Shown in pieces: positions 1 through 7,420 of a stretch of DNA of 29,659 bases (positions are counted from its first letter, which is position 1; the number at the start of each line of letters is the position of its first letter). The stretch is from positions 1 through 29,659 of the forward strand of contig CBESOB010000011.1 of the NCBI GenBank assembly GCA_965530995.1, in the 5' to 3' direction. Below the pieces are notes generated by a model that saw nothing but the letters and a program-made list of their open reading frames with translations, had not been told where the DNA came from and searched no databases. The position numbers and the translations under genes were made by a program. Source of the DNA: JABABD01 sp965530995. Lineage in GTDB: Bacteria; Bacteroidota; Bacteroidia; Flavobacteriales; Flavobacteriaceae.

Positions 1-248
1 ACAAATATGGCTATCGCAACAAATAGCAATAAGCTATATAGTAGGTCAAAATCTTTGTTTGGTATCACTTCATCCAATAACACCTTGCTTTGCAAAGGCA
101 GCACTAAACTGGCTAGTCTACTCAATACAATTAAAATCAATCCTATGAAAACCAAATTTCGTCTAGGCCATATAATGGTCCTGAATGCCTTAAGCATAGT
201 TACTTTAGGCTTCTCTTGATCTATATTTTTTTTTAATGAATCCTTCAT
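1..248 (-). CDS. ABC exporter, N-terminal membrane part (cut by window edge)
   Basis: Reading the minus strand from an ATG at 248 gives 82 codons with no stop, running off the left edge. A charged N-terminus is followed by a hydrophobic segment at about residues 31-50, then the sequence LQSKVLLDEVIPNKD and the start of a second hydrophobic segment. This is the usual opening of the transmembrane domain of a homodimeric or half-size ABC exporter: first helix, then the extracytoplasmic 'DxVIP' turn before helix 2. The ATP-binding domain would lie outside the window, so the substrate cannot be named. The gene starts 9 bases after the helicase stop, so it is probably in one transcript with it. Family call is fairly sure; subfamily unknown. 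Confidence 0.72.
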   Translation of the reverse strand, partial: MKDSLKKNIDQEKPKVTMLKAFRTIIWPRRNLVFIGLILIVLSRLASLVLPLQSKVLLDEVIPNKDFDLLYSLLLFVAIAIF

Positions 249-257
249 GAATGAGTA

Positions 258-1376
258 TTATAGCATGATTTCCTTGAAGCGGATACCTAGTGCCTTTTCA
301 ATGTCCTTGATGCGCTGTAATTCCGTTGAAAGGACCAAAGCGATGGAATTACCCGATTTACCCGCTCTAGCCGTACGCCCGCTGCGATGTGTATAATATT
401 CCAAATGTTCTGGCAATTGATGATGAATGACGAAGCCTAGGTCATTGACATCAATACCTCTTGCTGCGACATCTGTAGAAACAAGGAACTGGAGATTTTC
501 CTTTTTAAAGGCTCTCATCACTTTATCACGTTCTTTTTGTTGCATATCTCCTTCCAATGCACCTACTGAAAATCCTTCATTTGCAAGCGTTTTTGCCAGA
601 CTCTGAGTTCCGGCCTTGGTTCTGCAGAAAATGATTCCACGTTCATTGGCCTTTGTCTTTAAAAGTTTAAAAAGAGTCATTGGTTTATCAACTAATCCTG
701 TAATAATGTACTGATGTGAAATATTTGCATTTACCAATGAATTCTTATTGACCTCGATCTTGATCGCATTATCTGCCATATACGATTTAACAATATGCTC
801 GATCCCTTCAGGCATTGTAGCTGAAAATAGCCAGGTTTGCCTATTCCCTGTGGTAGTTTTTAGTATTTGATTGAGTTCTTGTTTAAATCCCATACTTAAC
901 ATTTCATCAGCTTCGTCCAGAACCAAGGTGTTTATATGTTTTATGTCTACGGCATTTTTCTCGATCAAGTCAATCAATCTACCAGGTGTGGCAACCACAA
1001 TATGAGTGGTTCTTTTTAAAGCCTTTATCTGTCTATCAATTTTTTCTCCTCCATAAACTCCTTCTACAAAAATCTTGGATTCAGAGAATTTGGTGAATTT
1101 GAATAGTTGTTTCTTTATTTGCTGCACTAATTCTCTCGTTGGAGCGAGTATTAATGCTTGTATTTGATTCTTGGCAGGATCTACGTGATGTAAAACAGGT
1201 AAGCCATATGCAGCGGTTTTTCCAGTGCCTGTTTGCGCAAGTCCTACGAAATCAGTTGATTGACCTAATAGAATTGGAATGGTTTTCTCCTGAATTTCAG
1301 TGGGATCAATAATGTTTAATTCCTTAAGAGCTTGTATATATGACTTATTGATACCTAAGTCTAAAAATGATCGCAT
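258..1376 (-). CDS. DEAD-box ATP-dependent RNA helicase, short form
   Basis: A cytoplasmic RNA helicase of superfamily 2 that unwinds or remodels RNA duplexes using ATP. All signature motifs are visible in order: Q-motif region (residues 1-30), motif I AQTGTGKT (47-54), Ia PTRELV, Ib TPGR (130-133), motif II DEAD (154-157), motif III SAT (185-187), motif IV region IIFCRT (248-253), motif V STDVAARGID and motif VI HRSGRTARAG (330-339). The protein stops at 372 residues, about 30 residues after motif VI, so it is a bare two-domain core without the basic or DbpA-type C-terminal RNA-binding extension found in many bacterial relatives (RhlE, CsdA, DbpA). The next upstream gene encodes a cold-shock-domain protein, which fits a role in RNA handling in the cold. 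A perfect -7 element lies 20-28 bases upstream. The exact subfamily is unclear. Confidence 0.93.
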   Translation of the reverse strand: MRSFLDLGINKSYIQALKELNIIDPTEIQEKTIPILLGQSTDFVGLAQTGTGKTAAYGLPVLHHVDPAKNQIQALILAPTRELVQQIKKQLFKFTKFSESKIFVEGVYGGEKIDRQIKALKRTTHIVVATPGRLIDLIEKNAVDIKHINTLVLDEADEMLSMGFKQELNQILKTTTGNRQTWLFSATMPEGIEHIVKSYMADNAIKIEVNKNSLVNANISHQYIITGLVDKPMTLFKLLKTKANERGIIFCRTKAGTQSLAKTLANEGFSVGALEGDMQQKERDKVMRAFKKENLQFLVSTDVAARGIDVNDLGFVIHHQLPEHLEYYTHRSGRTARAGKSGNSIALVLSTELQRIKDIEKALGIRFKEIML

Positions 1377-1396
1377 GTATTATTAATTTAAGATAG

Positions 1397-1404
1397 CAAA
1401 GGTA
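1397..1404 (-). promoter_or_regulatory. Putative -7 box for helicase gene
   Basis: On the minus strand the sequence reads TACCTTTG, a full match to the Bacteroidota -7 consensus TAnnTTTG, 20 bases before the ATG at 1376. No clear TTG -33 element is visible at 17-23 bases upstream. It lies after the terminator at 1438-1462, so it would restart transcription for the helicase. Confidence 0.45.
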
Positions 1405-1434
1405 GCTTATAAATGATGTTTTACGGTCTTATAT

Positions 1435-1462
1435 AAAAAAACCATCCCGATGGGATGGTTTT
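1435..1462 (-). terminator. Rho-independent terminator after cold-shock gene
   Basis: Perfect 11-base-pair inverted repeat, arms 1438-1448 and 1452-1462, with a 3-base loop. In minus-strand RNA the stem is followed directly by a run of U (1441 down to 1435). It sits about 20 bases past the stop of the cold-shock-domain gene. The right arm ends in TTTT, so weak two-way activity is possible. Confidence 0.85.
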
Positions 1463-1483
1463 AAATATATGTTGAATGTCTTT

Positions 1484-1942
1484 TTATTTAACCAATGTTA
1501 CTTTTACCGCGTTCATGCCCCTTTGACCTTTTTCCAGTTCAAAAGTGACAGTATCATTTTCCGCAATTTCGTCAATAATACCACTAACATGTGTGAAATA
1601 TTTTTCTTGATTCTCAGAATCTACAATAAAACCAAATCCTTTTGATGTATCAAAAAAGGATACTTTGCCTGTTCTTACAGGATTGAATGCTTCTCTTTCA
1701 CCTTCCGCCATTTTTGGAATGCTTACTTCAATGCTTTCAACTTCAAATTCTGGCTTTAGGGAAGGATCAGGAGGCGTGTCTGTAAGATTTCCGTTATAAT
1801 CCACATATGCGAACTGAATACCTTGAGGGTTTTCTTTTGCCTCAAGTCTTCGGGCATCTTTTTTCTTTTGCTTGTCCTCTCTCTTTTTTAAGCGTTTCTT
1901 TTCTTTTTCACTTTTACTATAAGTCTGTTGCGATTTAGCCAT
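1484..1942 (-). CDS. Cold-shock-domain protein with lysine-rich N-terminal extension
   Basis: A 152-residue nucleic-acid-binding protein. The C-terminal ~60 residues (from about 91) are a cold-shock domain: GKVSFFD, then the RNP1 motif KGFGFI, then a shifted RNP2 reading YFTHVS in place of the usual VFVHxS, ending in AVKVTLVK. The first ~38 residues are extremely rich in Lys, Arg, Glu and Gln (KKREDKQKKKDARR) and probably form a charged helix or disordered RNA-binding tail. A middle stretch (39-90) is acidic and proline-containing. Standard CspA-type proteins are about 70 residues, so this is the extended type. It likely acts as an RNA chaperone; the DEAD-box helicase next to it supports that. 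It is followed by a strong terminator, and a -7 box (TATCTTTG) lies 37 bases before the start. Confidence 0.88.
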   Translation of the reverse strand: MAKSQQTYSKSEKEKKRLKKREDKQKKKDARRLEAKENPQGIQFAYVDYNGNLTDTPPDPSLKPEFEVESIEVSIPKMAEGEREAFNPVRTGKVSFFDTSKGFGFIVDSENQEKYFTHVSGIIDEIAENDTVTFELEKGQRGMNAVKVTLVK

Positions 1943-1978
1943 TAAATACTTTAAATAGATTAATTGATTTATATCTTA

Positions 1979-1986
1979 CAAAGATA
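1979..1986 (-). promoter_or_regulatory. Putative -7 box for cold-shock gene
   Basis: TATCTTTG on the minus strand, matching TAnnTTTG, 36 bases before the ATG. No clear -33 TTG is seen. The predicted leader is only about 30 bases, unlike the long leaders of E. coli cspA. Confidence 0.4.
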
Positions 1987-2092
1987 CGTTTTTGAATATT
2001 AATCATTATCTATGCCAGAAATATTTTTTTAAAAAAATGAAAATCAGCTCATTATGCAGTTTATATAGAAAGGTCTTTATTAATTCTTGAAA

Positions 2093-2610
2093 TTACTTTA
2101 TAAATTCCCTAACAAGCACCCTATTCACTGGGCCTAACACCGGAGAAACCATATAAATACATAGATGATAAATTTCAAATGATACTTAGGCTGTGCCAAT
2201 TGACCTTACTGGATTCATGGATGCCCCTGAAATTAGCCCTCCGACTAGGGCGTATATAAGTACTGTTAGTTCAATGGCCAATCCAGCCGATACACCTTGT
2301 TCTTTAGAACTTGTTGCTACATTAATGATCAAAACATTAAGGTAAAAGTTAAAATGAATTCCACTACAAAGATTTGCCAAAGACTTCCTTAAGGCAAGGC
2401 CTCTCCCAATGTCATGACTTCAGGAAACAGCAGGATTTAAATGAGCACCCGAGATTTCACCAATAACATATATCACTTCTAAAACAACAAACCCAAAAGC
2501 TATCGAGACTCCTAAATGTCCGACAATGCCATCATAAACATCATTCAATACAATGGCGCATGTTCGGAAAAAAAAGTGAATAGGTAACAATAAATTCTGC
2601 AAACGAACCT
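2093..2610 (-). pseudogene. Decayed aquaporin / MIP-family channel gene
   Basis: Read on the minus strand this stretch carries broken pieces of one aquaporin. From the 5' end: FAEFIVTYS (near 2600-2576), TCAIVLND, then GEISGAHLNPAVS with the first NPA box (2425-2455), then SLWQIFVVEFILTF, NVATSSKEQG, and GGLISGASMNPVRSIG with the second box as NPV (2190-2240), then YMVSPVLGPV and a final EFIK before a stop at 2093-2095. Lesions seen: a frame change in an 8-base T run (2568-2575); a stop right after the first NPA box, with only about 12 codons where some 60 would be expected, so an internal deletion; a one-base loss near 2341-2344; and an in-frame TAA at 2186-2188. No start codon is evident. 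The family call is strong; the 5' limit is approximate. Confidence 0.85.
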
Positions 2611-2690
2611 TTTTAAATAGATTCGGCCATTCTGATTGATTATTGAACTGTAAAAATAAGATCAAAATTATAGAATCGATTAAAAATAGC

Positions 2691-2741
2691 GAACAGCATC
2701 CTAATTAAACCGTTGTGAAATTCAATAGAGGGATGCTGTTC
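2691..2741. repeat. Inverted repeat, 11-base arms
   Basis: GAACAGCATCC at 2691-2701 is exactly matched in reverse complement by GGATGCTGTTC at 2731-2741, with a 29-base spacer. There is no T run on either side that would make it a standard terminator. It lies upstream of the aquaporin relic. It could be a scar of a small mobile element or a regulatory hairpin; I see no target duplication. Confidence 0.5.
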
Positions 2742-2934
2742 TGTAATAAGAATTAATAATCCTCTTAACTGCAAACTTATAGAGGGTATACTACAAAGTT
2801 CGTTATTTATTTAAACTTTTAGCTGATGGTTTTACACATATTTTTTACGGATTTACCGTAATTATGATCTGACTTTAAGCAGTATTATGATTCATTTAAT
2901 TGTTCATAAGGTCGTTAACAATTATGAGACCATT

Positions 2935-2942
2935 TAATTTTG
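2935..2942 (+). promoter_or_regulatory. Putative -7 box for gene at 2991
   Basis: TAATTTTG matches TAnnTTTG and lies 48 bases ahead of the ATG at 2991. No TTG at the expected -33 distance; only weak support. Confidence 0.35.
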
Positions 2943-2990
2943 TGAGAATGGATTCTTTCTATTTTAGTGATAACCATTTAAAACCATATC

Positions 2991-3407
2991 ATGAACAATC
3001 GAGACTTTGACCTAAAGAATTGCCGCCCCATTATAACTTCGGCAAGAATAACAGATGACATGAGCTTTGACGAACGATTCCAAAATATCACTTTGCGTCC
3101 TATAGTTCTTCAACAACACGACTTAATAGTATTAGTATTTAGGAATTACATTACTAAGCACAAAAATGTTTTTTATGATCTTTCTCTTGAAAAGAGATTG
3201 GATTATATAGAGAATGCCGTGCATAAGGATATGAAATTCAGGAACTCTGTAAAGGGCATGATCATTGGCTTATTCACTCTTGAAGAATATGAATTATATA
3301 CCACCAATTCTTCTTCTTTGAATAAACGTTTGATGAATATTGTCAAGGAACGTTTGCTAAGTAATATTCAACTATTTGAGCGTCCAGAAGTTCTAGAAGC
3401 TGTATGA
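2991..3407 (+). CDS. Conserved Bacteroidota protein of unknown function
   Basis: A 138-residue soluble protein without signal peptide or membrane segment. The middle is the most distinctive part: FRNYITKHKNVFYDLSLEKRLDYIE followed by a basic stretch and MIIGLFTLEEYELY, mostly predicted helices. I recognise the general look of a small flavobacterial family whose database labels are inconsistent (sometimes 'glyoxalase', for which I see no metal-binding motif here), so I give no function. It is a lone plus-strand gene: 5' side a decayed aquaporin, 3' side a convergent gene whose stop is 2 bases away. No catalytic motif is visible. Confidence 0.75.
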   Translation: MNNRDFDLKNCRPIITSARITDDMSFDERFQNITLRPIVLQQHDLIVLVFRNYITKHKNVFYDLSLEKRLDYIENAVHKDMKFRNSVKGMIIGLFTLEEYELYTTNSSSLNKRLMNIVKERLLSNIQLFERPEVLEAV

Positions 3408-3409
3408 CC

Positions 3410-4087
3410 TTATTTAAGAAGTGATACCCCGTTTAAATCAGTGGTAAGTATATCACTCATATAATCGAAATAAGGACGTATAGCTTGGAAATCCTTATCC
3501 ACTGAATTAATGAAATTTGGTGAAACAACGTCATTGTCAGAGAATTTTTTCGTGAATATGAACTGCTTCTTTTTGATGAGATCAATGGCTTTATGCTCTT
3601 TATTGAATCCCTTAGGTGCTGTTTTAACTTCGTCTCCGATAAATTCACCCCAGATTTCCTTGAACTTTTTGTTATTAATGATATCCCGGATTTCAGAGTC
3701 ATCTTGTTCAAATTCCTTTCTGATTCTTAAAAGATCCTCCTTGTTGGGTTGCCAAAAGCCTGTTGCAATGAATGATTCATTATTTGGTTGAATATGCAAA
3801 TAATATCCTCCACGCAACTCTGGTTTCTTTCTATGATACGAGCCTCCAAAATGCGTTTTATATGGTAATTTATTCTTAGAAAATCGCACATCCCTATATA
3901 CTCTGAACATCTTAAACTTATCAATCTCATCATGGATGCTCAATAAGTCTGAGAGGTCTTGATACGTTTGCTTGGTTTCAGCCTCTATGGTCTTGAATTC
4001 TTTTTTACGCTCATTGAACCAATCGCGATTGTTATTTTTTTCTAGTTTCTTGAAGAATTCGAAAACTGATTTTGATATTGTACTCAT
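3410..4087 (-). CDS. DUF2461 / TIGR02453 family protein
   Basis: A 225-residue cytoplasmic protein. The family signature is clear: an N-terminal FFKKLEKNNNRDWFNERKKEF (split here as the L..NN(R/K)xWF motif at residues 11-24), then FRVYRDVRFSKNKLPYKTHFG at 60-80, then the GGYYLHIQP segment near residue 93 and a GFWQPN near 110. These match the TIGR02453/DUF2461 family, widespread and uncharacterised. It starts 9 bases after corA's stop, so the two are likely co-transcribed. Its length is typical for the family. The biochemical role is unknown. Confidence 0.85.
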   Translation of the reverse strand: MSTISKSVFEFFKKLEKNNNRDWFNERKKEFKTIEAETKQTYQDLSDLLSIHDEIDKFKMFRVYRDVRFSKNKLPYKTHFGGSYHRKKPELRGGYYLHIQPNNESFIATGFWQPNKEDLLRIRKEFEQDDSEIRDIINNKKFKEIWGEFIGDEVKTAPKGFNKEHKAIDLIKKKQFIFTKKFSDNDVVSPNFINSVDKDFQAIRPYFDYMSDILTTDLNGVSLLK

Positions 4088-4096
4088 AGGCTTAAA

Positions 4097-5185
4097 TTAT
4101 ATCCAACGTTTTTTTCTGAAATAAATGATCATAAGTACAAGTACGCCGATCATGACTCCCCATACTACAAAATAGCCATACTTACTTTGAAGCTCAGGCA
4201 TGTTATCGAAATTCATACCATAAATACCAGCTATAAAAGTGAGGGGTATGAAAATCGTGGCAATGATAGTAAGCACTTTCATTACTTCGTTCATCTTATT
4301 GCTAATGGTGGTCATATATAGACCCATGAGGCCCCAAGTCATATCTCGAGAAATTTCAATATTTTCATTTACTTGGATTATATGATCATAGAGATCCTTT
4401 AGATAATCTGACGTTTTTTCTTGAAGCAATTTCGAATCAACTTTTTCAATTTTACTTATCACCTCTCTTAGAGGATTCACAGCACGGCGTATTCGCAATA
4501 TCTCATGTTTTAATTCTTGAATATCCACAGCTAGATCTTCTTTCTGCCCATTCAAGAACAATCTATCCTCAAAGGCCTCGATTTTATCACCTACGGTGTC
4601 CACTATCCCGAAGTAATTATCGATAACAGCATCCATAATTGCATACATTAAATAGTCGGCCTCATTGGATCTAACCCTGCCCTTTCCTGTGAGAATGCGA
4701 TCTCTTAAAGGGTCGAAAACATCGCCATCCGCTTCTTGAAATGTCAATACAAAGTTAACACCAAGGACTAGGCTAATATGTTCTATAACTAACTCTTTTT
4801 CATCATTATAGTGGAGCATTTTGAACACAACATATAGGTAGTCTTCATATTCATCGATCTTCGGACGCTGATCCGTAGTTACTATATCTTCAAGAATAAG
4901 CGGATGTAAATTGTAGTGTTTTCCTAGCTTTTCTATTTCATTGGTATTGCTCAAACCATTGACATTTATCCAGGTAACACTTTTTTGATTATTAAAGTTG
5001 AAGGCATCTTCTACATTGTTCGAAGCAATCTTATCTGCATAATCATGATCGTAATTAAAAATCTCTATGGAAGTGATTTCGGTTTCTTTATTACCAACAT
5101 ACACCAACGCACCCGGCACTTGATTAATTTTTTTCGGTCGTTTTGCCCTAGCTGGTTGTTTCTTTCTTGTTTTATCTTTTCCCAT
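4097..5185 (-). CDS. corA: CorA-type magnesium/cobalt transporter
   Basis: Inner-membrane pentameric divalent cation channel (Mg2+, also Co2+/Ni2+ in characterised members). The 362-residue protein has the standard layout: a basic N-terminus (KTRKKQPARAKRPKK), a large cytoplasmic alpha/beta funnel domain, a long stalk helix (roughly 210-300), then two membrane helices at the C-terminus. The selectivity-filter motif GMN is present at 323-325 in YGMNFDNMPEL, between the two helices, and the C-terminus ends in the basic RKKRWI. It is followed 9 bases later by the DUF2461 gene. Nothing is missing. Substrate preference cannot be read from sequence alone. Confidence 0.95.
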   Translation of the reverse strand: MGKDKTRKKQPARAKRPKKINQVPGALVYVGNKETEITSIEIFNYDHDYADKIASNNVEDAFNFNNQKSVTWINVNGLSNTNEIEKLGKHYNLHPLILEDIVTTDQRPKIDEYEDYLYVVFKMLHYNDEKELVIEHISLVLGVNFVLTFQEADGDVFDPLRDRILTGKGRVRSNEADYLMYAIMDAVIDNYFGIVDTVGDKIEAFEDRLFLNGQKEDLAVDIQELKHEILRIRRAVNPLREVISKIEKVDSKLLQEKTSDYLKDLYDHIIQVNENIEISRDMTWGLMGLYMTTISNKMNEVMKVLTIIATIFIPLTFIAGIYGMNFDNMPELQSKYGYFVVWGVMIGVLVLMIIYFRKKRWI

Positions 5186-5233
5186 AATTATGTAAGCATA
5201 AAAATAATAAAAGTTTATGCCGTATTCTATGTT

Positions 5234-6019
5234 TTACTCAAATTCTACTTTATGAAGAATGAGACCAGAAGCCGGAGCTATATATACCAAACTTTCATTA
5301 AACCCAGGTTTAAGGCTGTTCTCTATGAAATCTAGATTTATTTCATGTTTCCCTAAGTTAATAAGTGCTCCCATCATTAATCGAATTTGATTTCTCATGA
5401 ATCCTTTTCCATGTACTTTCAAGATATAACTCTTCTCGGGAAAGAAACTCGCAGTGTATAGATCATTTTCAATGAGTTCGCAATAGGATATTTCCCTAGA
5501 AAAATTAGCGGTCTCAGAAGGTTTGTAGCAATAGGCCTTGAAATTATGATGGCCCTCAAAGGTCCTTGCTCCTAGTTTCATGATTTCAATATCCAAAGGT
5601 TCGAGAATGGTTGTCATGATAGGTGCACAAAAAGGATGGTTTTTTTCACCTTCAGAAAATACATAATGATATTCTTTTGATTTTGAATGCTGTATGATAT
5701 TGAATTCTTTAGTCACCTCTTTAATGGCCAAGGCACGTATATCTTGCGGAAGGTTGTTATTGAATTCAATCAAGAATGACTCTTTGTCATGAAGAGGTTC
5801 TTTTAAAAACAACTCGAATGCAGTTTGCTCTGCCGACACCATAGCATCAGTTCGACCTGTTATCAATGTCTTGGAATACACACCTTTTAATACGTAGTTA
5901 AGGGTTCTATCCACCATATAATGTAGTGTTTTCAATTTTGGTTGCTTCTGCCAACCATGAAATCTATATCCAAGATATTGTACAGTGATCACGTAAAAAT
6001 ATTTTGGCTTCACATTCAT
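5234..6019 (-). CDS. TruA-like tRNA pseudouridine synthase, divergent type
   Basis: Predicted to isomerise uridine to pseudouridine in RNA (TruA modifies U38-U40 of the tRNA anticodon arm). The catalytic Asp is at residue 58 in the motif GRTDAMVSA; the family norm is GRTDAGVHA, so two neighbouring positions differ. Other family features: VQYLGYRFHGWQKQP near the start, NNLPQDIRAL, the FEGHHNF segment (norm: EGxHDF), and a C-terminal MRNQIRLMMGALINLG. Reading can be extended upstream to a TTG at 6091, but I choose the ATG at 6019: the family begins only a few residues before the first strand, and a -7 promoter box at 6074-6081 falls inside the extension. The protein is 261 residues. It may be a TruA paralog with another target. 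Confidence 0.88.
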   Translation of the reverse strand: MNVKPKYFYVITVQYLGYRFHGWQKQPKLKTLHYMVDRTLNYVLKGVYSKTLITGRTDAMVSAEQTAFELFLKEPLHDKESFLIEFNNNLPQDIRALAIKEVTKEFNIIQHSKSKEYHYVFSEGEKNHPFCAPIMTTILEPLDIEIMKLGARTFEGHHNFKAYCYKPSETANFSREISYCELIENDLYTASFFPEKSYILKVHGKGFMRNQIRLMMGALINLGKHEINLDFIENSLKPGFNESLVYIAPASGLILHKVEFE

Positions 6020-6073
6020 TTTAACTAAAAAAGTCTTAAAAAATTGGTTATTGGTCTGAAAATTGCTAATATG

Positions 6074-6081
6074 CAAACATA
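6074..6081 (-). promoter_or_regulatory. Putative -7 box for truA-like gene
   Basis: TATGTTTG on the minus strand (TAnnTTTG), 54 bases before the ATG at 6019. It would start transcription downstream of the alternative TTG at 6091, so it supports the shorter protein. A second match, TAGTTTTG, lies at 6089-6096. Confidence 0.45.
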
Positions 6082-6106
6082 TAGAAAACAAAACTAAAAT
6101 TACACT

Positions 6107-6331
6107 ATGGGAAGACCACCTTCGCGTCCTCTAAAATTAAAAGACGGATTTTACATTGAAATAAGAAATAAAGGATCAAAATCTTCTGGAATAAAATTAC
6201 ATAGCGACACATTGCCTCAAATGATGCGAACTGTCAAAATGTATGAACGTGCCAAAGATGTTATTATTTATGGAGAATCAAAAAACGGAAAATGGGTTAA
6301 GAAAGACCCCGTTCTCCATCAAGCCAGTTAA
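6107..6331 (+). CDS. Small conserved protein, unknown function
   Basis: A 74-residue basic protein (MGRPPSRPLKLKDGFYIEIR at the start). It alternates short strands and one helix, with no signal peptide, membrane segment or known motif. It resembles short Bacteroidota proteins of unknown role; a GxRPxxPLKLKDGFY start looks family-like. It is transcribed alone: it diverges from the truA-like gene, with about 87 bases between the two ATGs, and a good terminator follows at 6354-6391. I cannot assign a function. Coding is likely because of the clean start, stop and terminator arrangement. Confidence 0.7.
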   Translation: MGRPPSRPLKLKDGFYIEIRNKGSKSSGIKLHSDTLPQMMRTVKMYERAKDVIIYGESKNGKWVKKDPVLHQAS

Positions 6332-6353
6332 ATAATAAAACACGATAATTTTT

Positions 6354-6391
6354 AGCGATATGTCCAGTTATTCTGGGTATATCGCTTTTTT
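6354..6391 (+). terminator. Rho-independent terminator after small gene
   Basis: AGCGATAT (6354-6361) pairs with ATATCGCT (6379-6386); the stem continues after a 2-base mismatch with CCAG/CTGG around a TTATT loop. A T run follows (6386-6391). It sits 23 bases past the stop at 6331. Confidence 0.85.
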
Positions 6392-6457
6392 ATGCTATAA
6401 GTTTTTAAGTTTATTGAATAAATAAATTTTAAACATTTCGAGTTTTAGCATTTTTCA

Positions 6458-6465
6458 TAACTTTA
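6458..6465 (+). promoter_or_regulatory. Possible -7 box for OmpA-family gene
   Basis: TAACTTTA, one mismatch from TAnnTTTG, 21 bases before the ATG at 6487 and after the terminator at 6354-6391. No good -33 box. Weak. Confidence 0.25.
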
Positions 6466-6486
6466 GTGCTAGAATATCTAAAATAA

Positions 6487-7404
6487 ATGAAAAATTTTCT
6501 ATTTACATTTTTAGTTTTTTTGCTGTATTCTATATTCGGCATGTGGTACTATTCGTGTATAGTAAAGGGCTTATGCGATGACAATCAGACTAATACCACT
6601 TCTGTCAAGACAGATATCTCCACAAAACCTGAAATTGCTATTCCAGTCAAGGAGAACAAATCAATTGATAATTTAACTGAAGATGGCTTTGCTGTAAGGG
6701 ATGATTCTGGTAAGTCTCTTTTTAATTTCCCAGAGAATCTGCAAATCAACAATAAAGAAGGGTCCATTATAATTCCCGAATCGATTGGCGTGTTCAAAGA
6801 TGCGATTTTCAATTATCTCAATAACAATCAGGATATGGAATTGGTAATTACTGGGCTTCGCAATGGAGAGGATAATTTGACAATTGGTATAGACCGTGCT
6901 AATGAGATGAAGGCAATATTGGAAGATTTCGGAGTTAACGCAGATAAACTTTCTGTTAAGGATGGACTAAGAACCTTCGAATATGAAACTGATGGCACTT
7001 TTAAAGGAGGTCTTAATTTTACACTAAGAAAACTATCAGCAGAGCGTCTTTCTGAAATAGAGAGTGGCATTGCAAATAAAATACTTTATTCAGGGTTTGC
7101 ATCGAAACAATTTAGGGCAGATAAAACCTTACAGGTCTACGCATTGGAGCTCATGAATTACTTGAATAAATATCCAGACAAAACTGCAACTATAACTGGA
7201 CATACTGATAGTGTTGGGGATGATATTGCCAACGATTGGTTTGGAATGGAACGTGCCAAAAATGTTAAACGCTATTTAGTGTCTCAAGGTGTCGCCACAA
7301 ATAAGTTAAGGGCATTGTCTAAAGGTAAAAAAGAGCCTATCGACACCAATGGAACCTTAGAAGGTAGACGTAAGAACCGTCGTATTGAAATAAAAGTTAA
7401 CTAA
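6487..7404 (+). CDS. Membrane-anchored protein with two OmpA-like domains
   Basis: A 305-residue envelope protein. An N-terminal hydrophobic helix (residues 4-26) anchors it; no lipobox in a standard position. After a polar linker (30-90) come two OmpA-like domains. The C-terminal one (about 200-305) is canonical: ITGHTDSVGD at 236-245 with Asp241, MERAKNVKRYLVSQGV at 254-269 with Arg256, and GRRKNRRIEIKV at the end, the residues that bind diaminopimelate of peptidoglycan in OmpA. The first (about 93-185) has the same pattern, VITGLRNGED... then DRANEMKAILEDFGV, but GHTD is replaced by GLRN, so binding is probably lost. The next gene follows after 16 bases and is probably co-transcribed. Role: likely cell-wall tethering; the exact function is unknown. 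Confidence 0.88.
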   Translation: MKNFLFTFLVFLLYSIFGMWYYSCIVKGLCDDNQTNTTSVKTDISTKPEIAIPVKENKSIDNLTEDGFAVRDDSGKSLFNFPENLQINNKEGSIIIPESIGVFKDAIFNYLNNNQDMELVITGLRNGEDNLTIGIDRANEMKAILEDFGVNADKLSVKDGLRTFEYETDGTFKGGLNFTLRKLSAERLSEIESGIANKILYSGFASKQFRADKTLQVYALELMNYLNKYPDKTATITGHTDSVGDDIANDWFGMERAKNVKRYLVSQGVATNKLRALSKGKKEPIDTNGTLEGRRKNRRIEIKVN

Positions 7405-7420
7405 CTAATATAGAATATAA

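Larger units (their letters stand above)
2611..2990. other. Intergenic region without a convincing gene
   Basis: About 380 AT-rich bases between the aquaporin relic and the gene at 2991. No coding signal is seen on either strand. It holds an 11-base inverted repeat (2691-2701 with 2731-2741, 29-base spacer), a small hairpin TTACGG-N5-CCGTAA (2845-2861), and a -7-like TAATTTTG (2935-2942) pointing toward the gene at 2991. Confidence 0.6.

Noticed and set aside
2845..2861. Hairpin considered as terminator
   Set aside because: The T run lies before the hairpin on the plus strand and would be A on the minus strand, so neither direction fits.
6020..6091. 24-residue N-terminal extension of the TruA-like protein from a TTG
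   Set aside because: It exceeds the family's usual start and contains a -7 promoter box, so transcription would begin after it.
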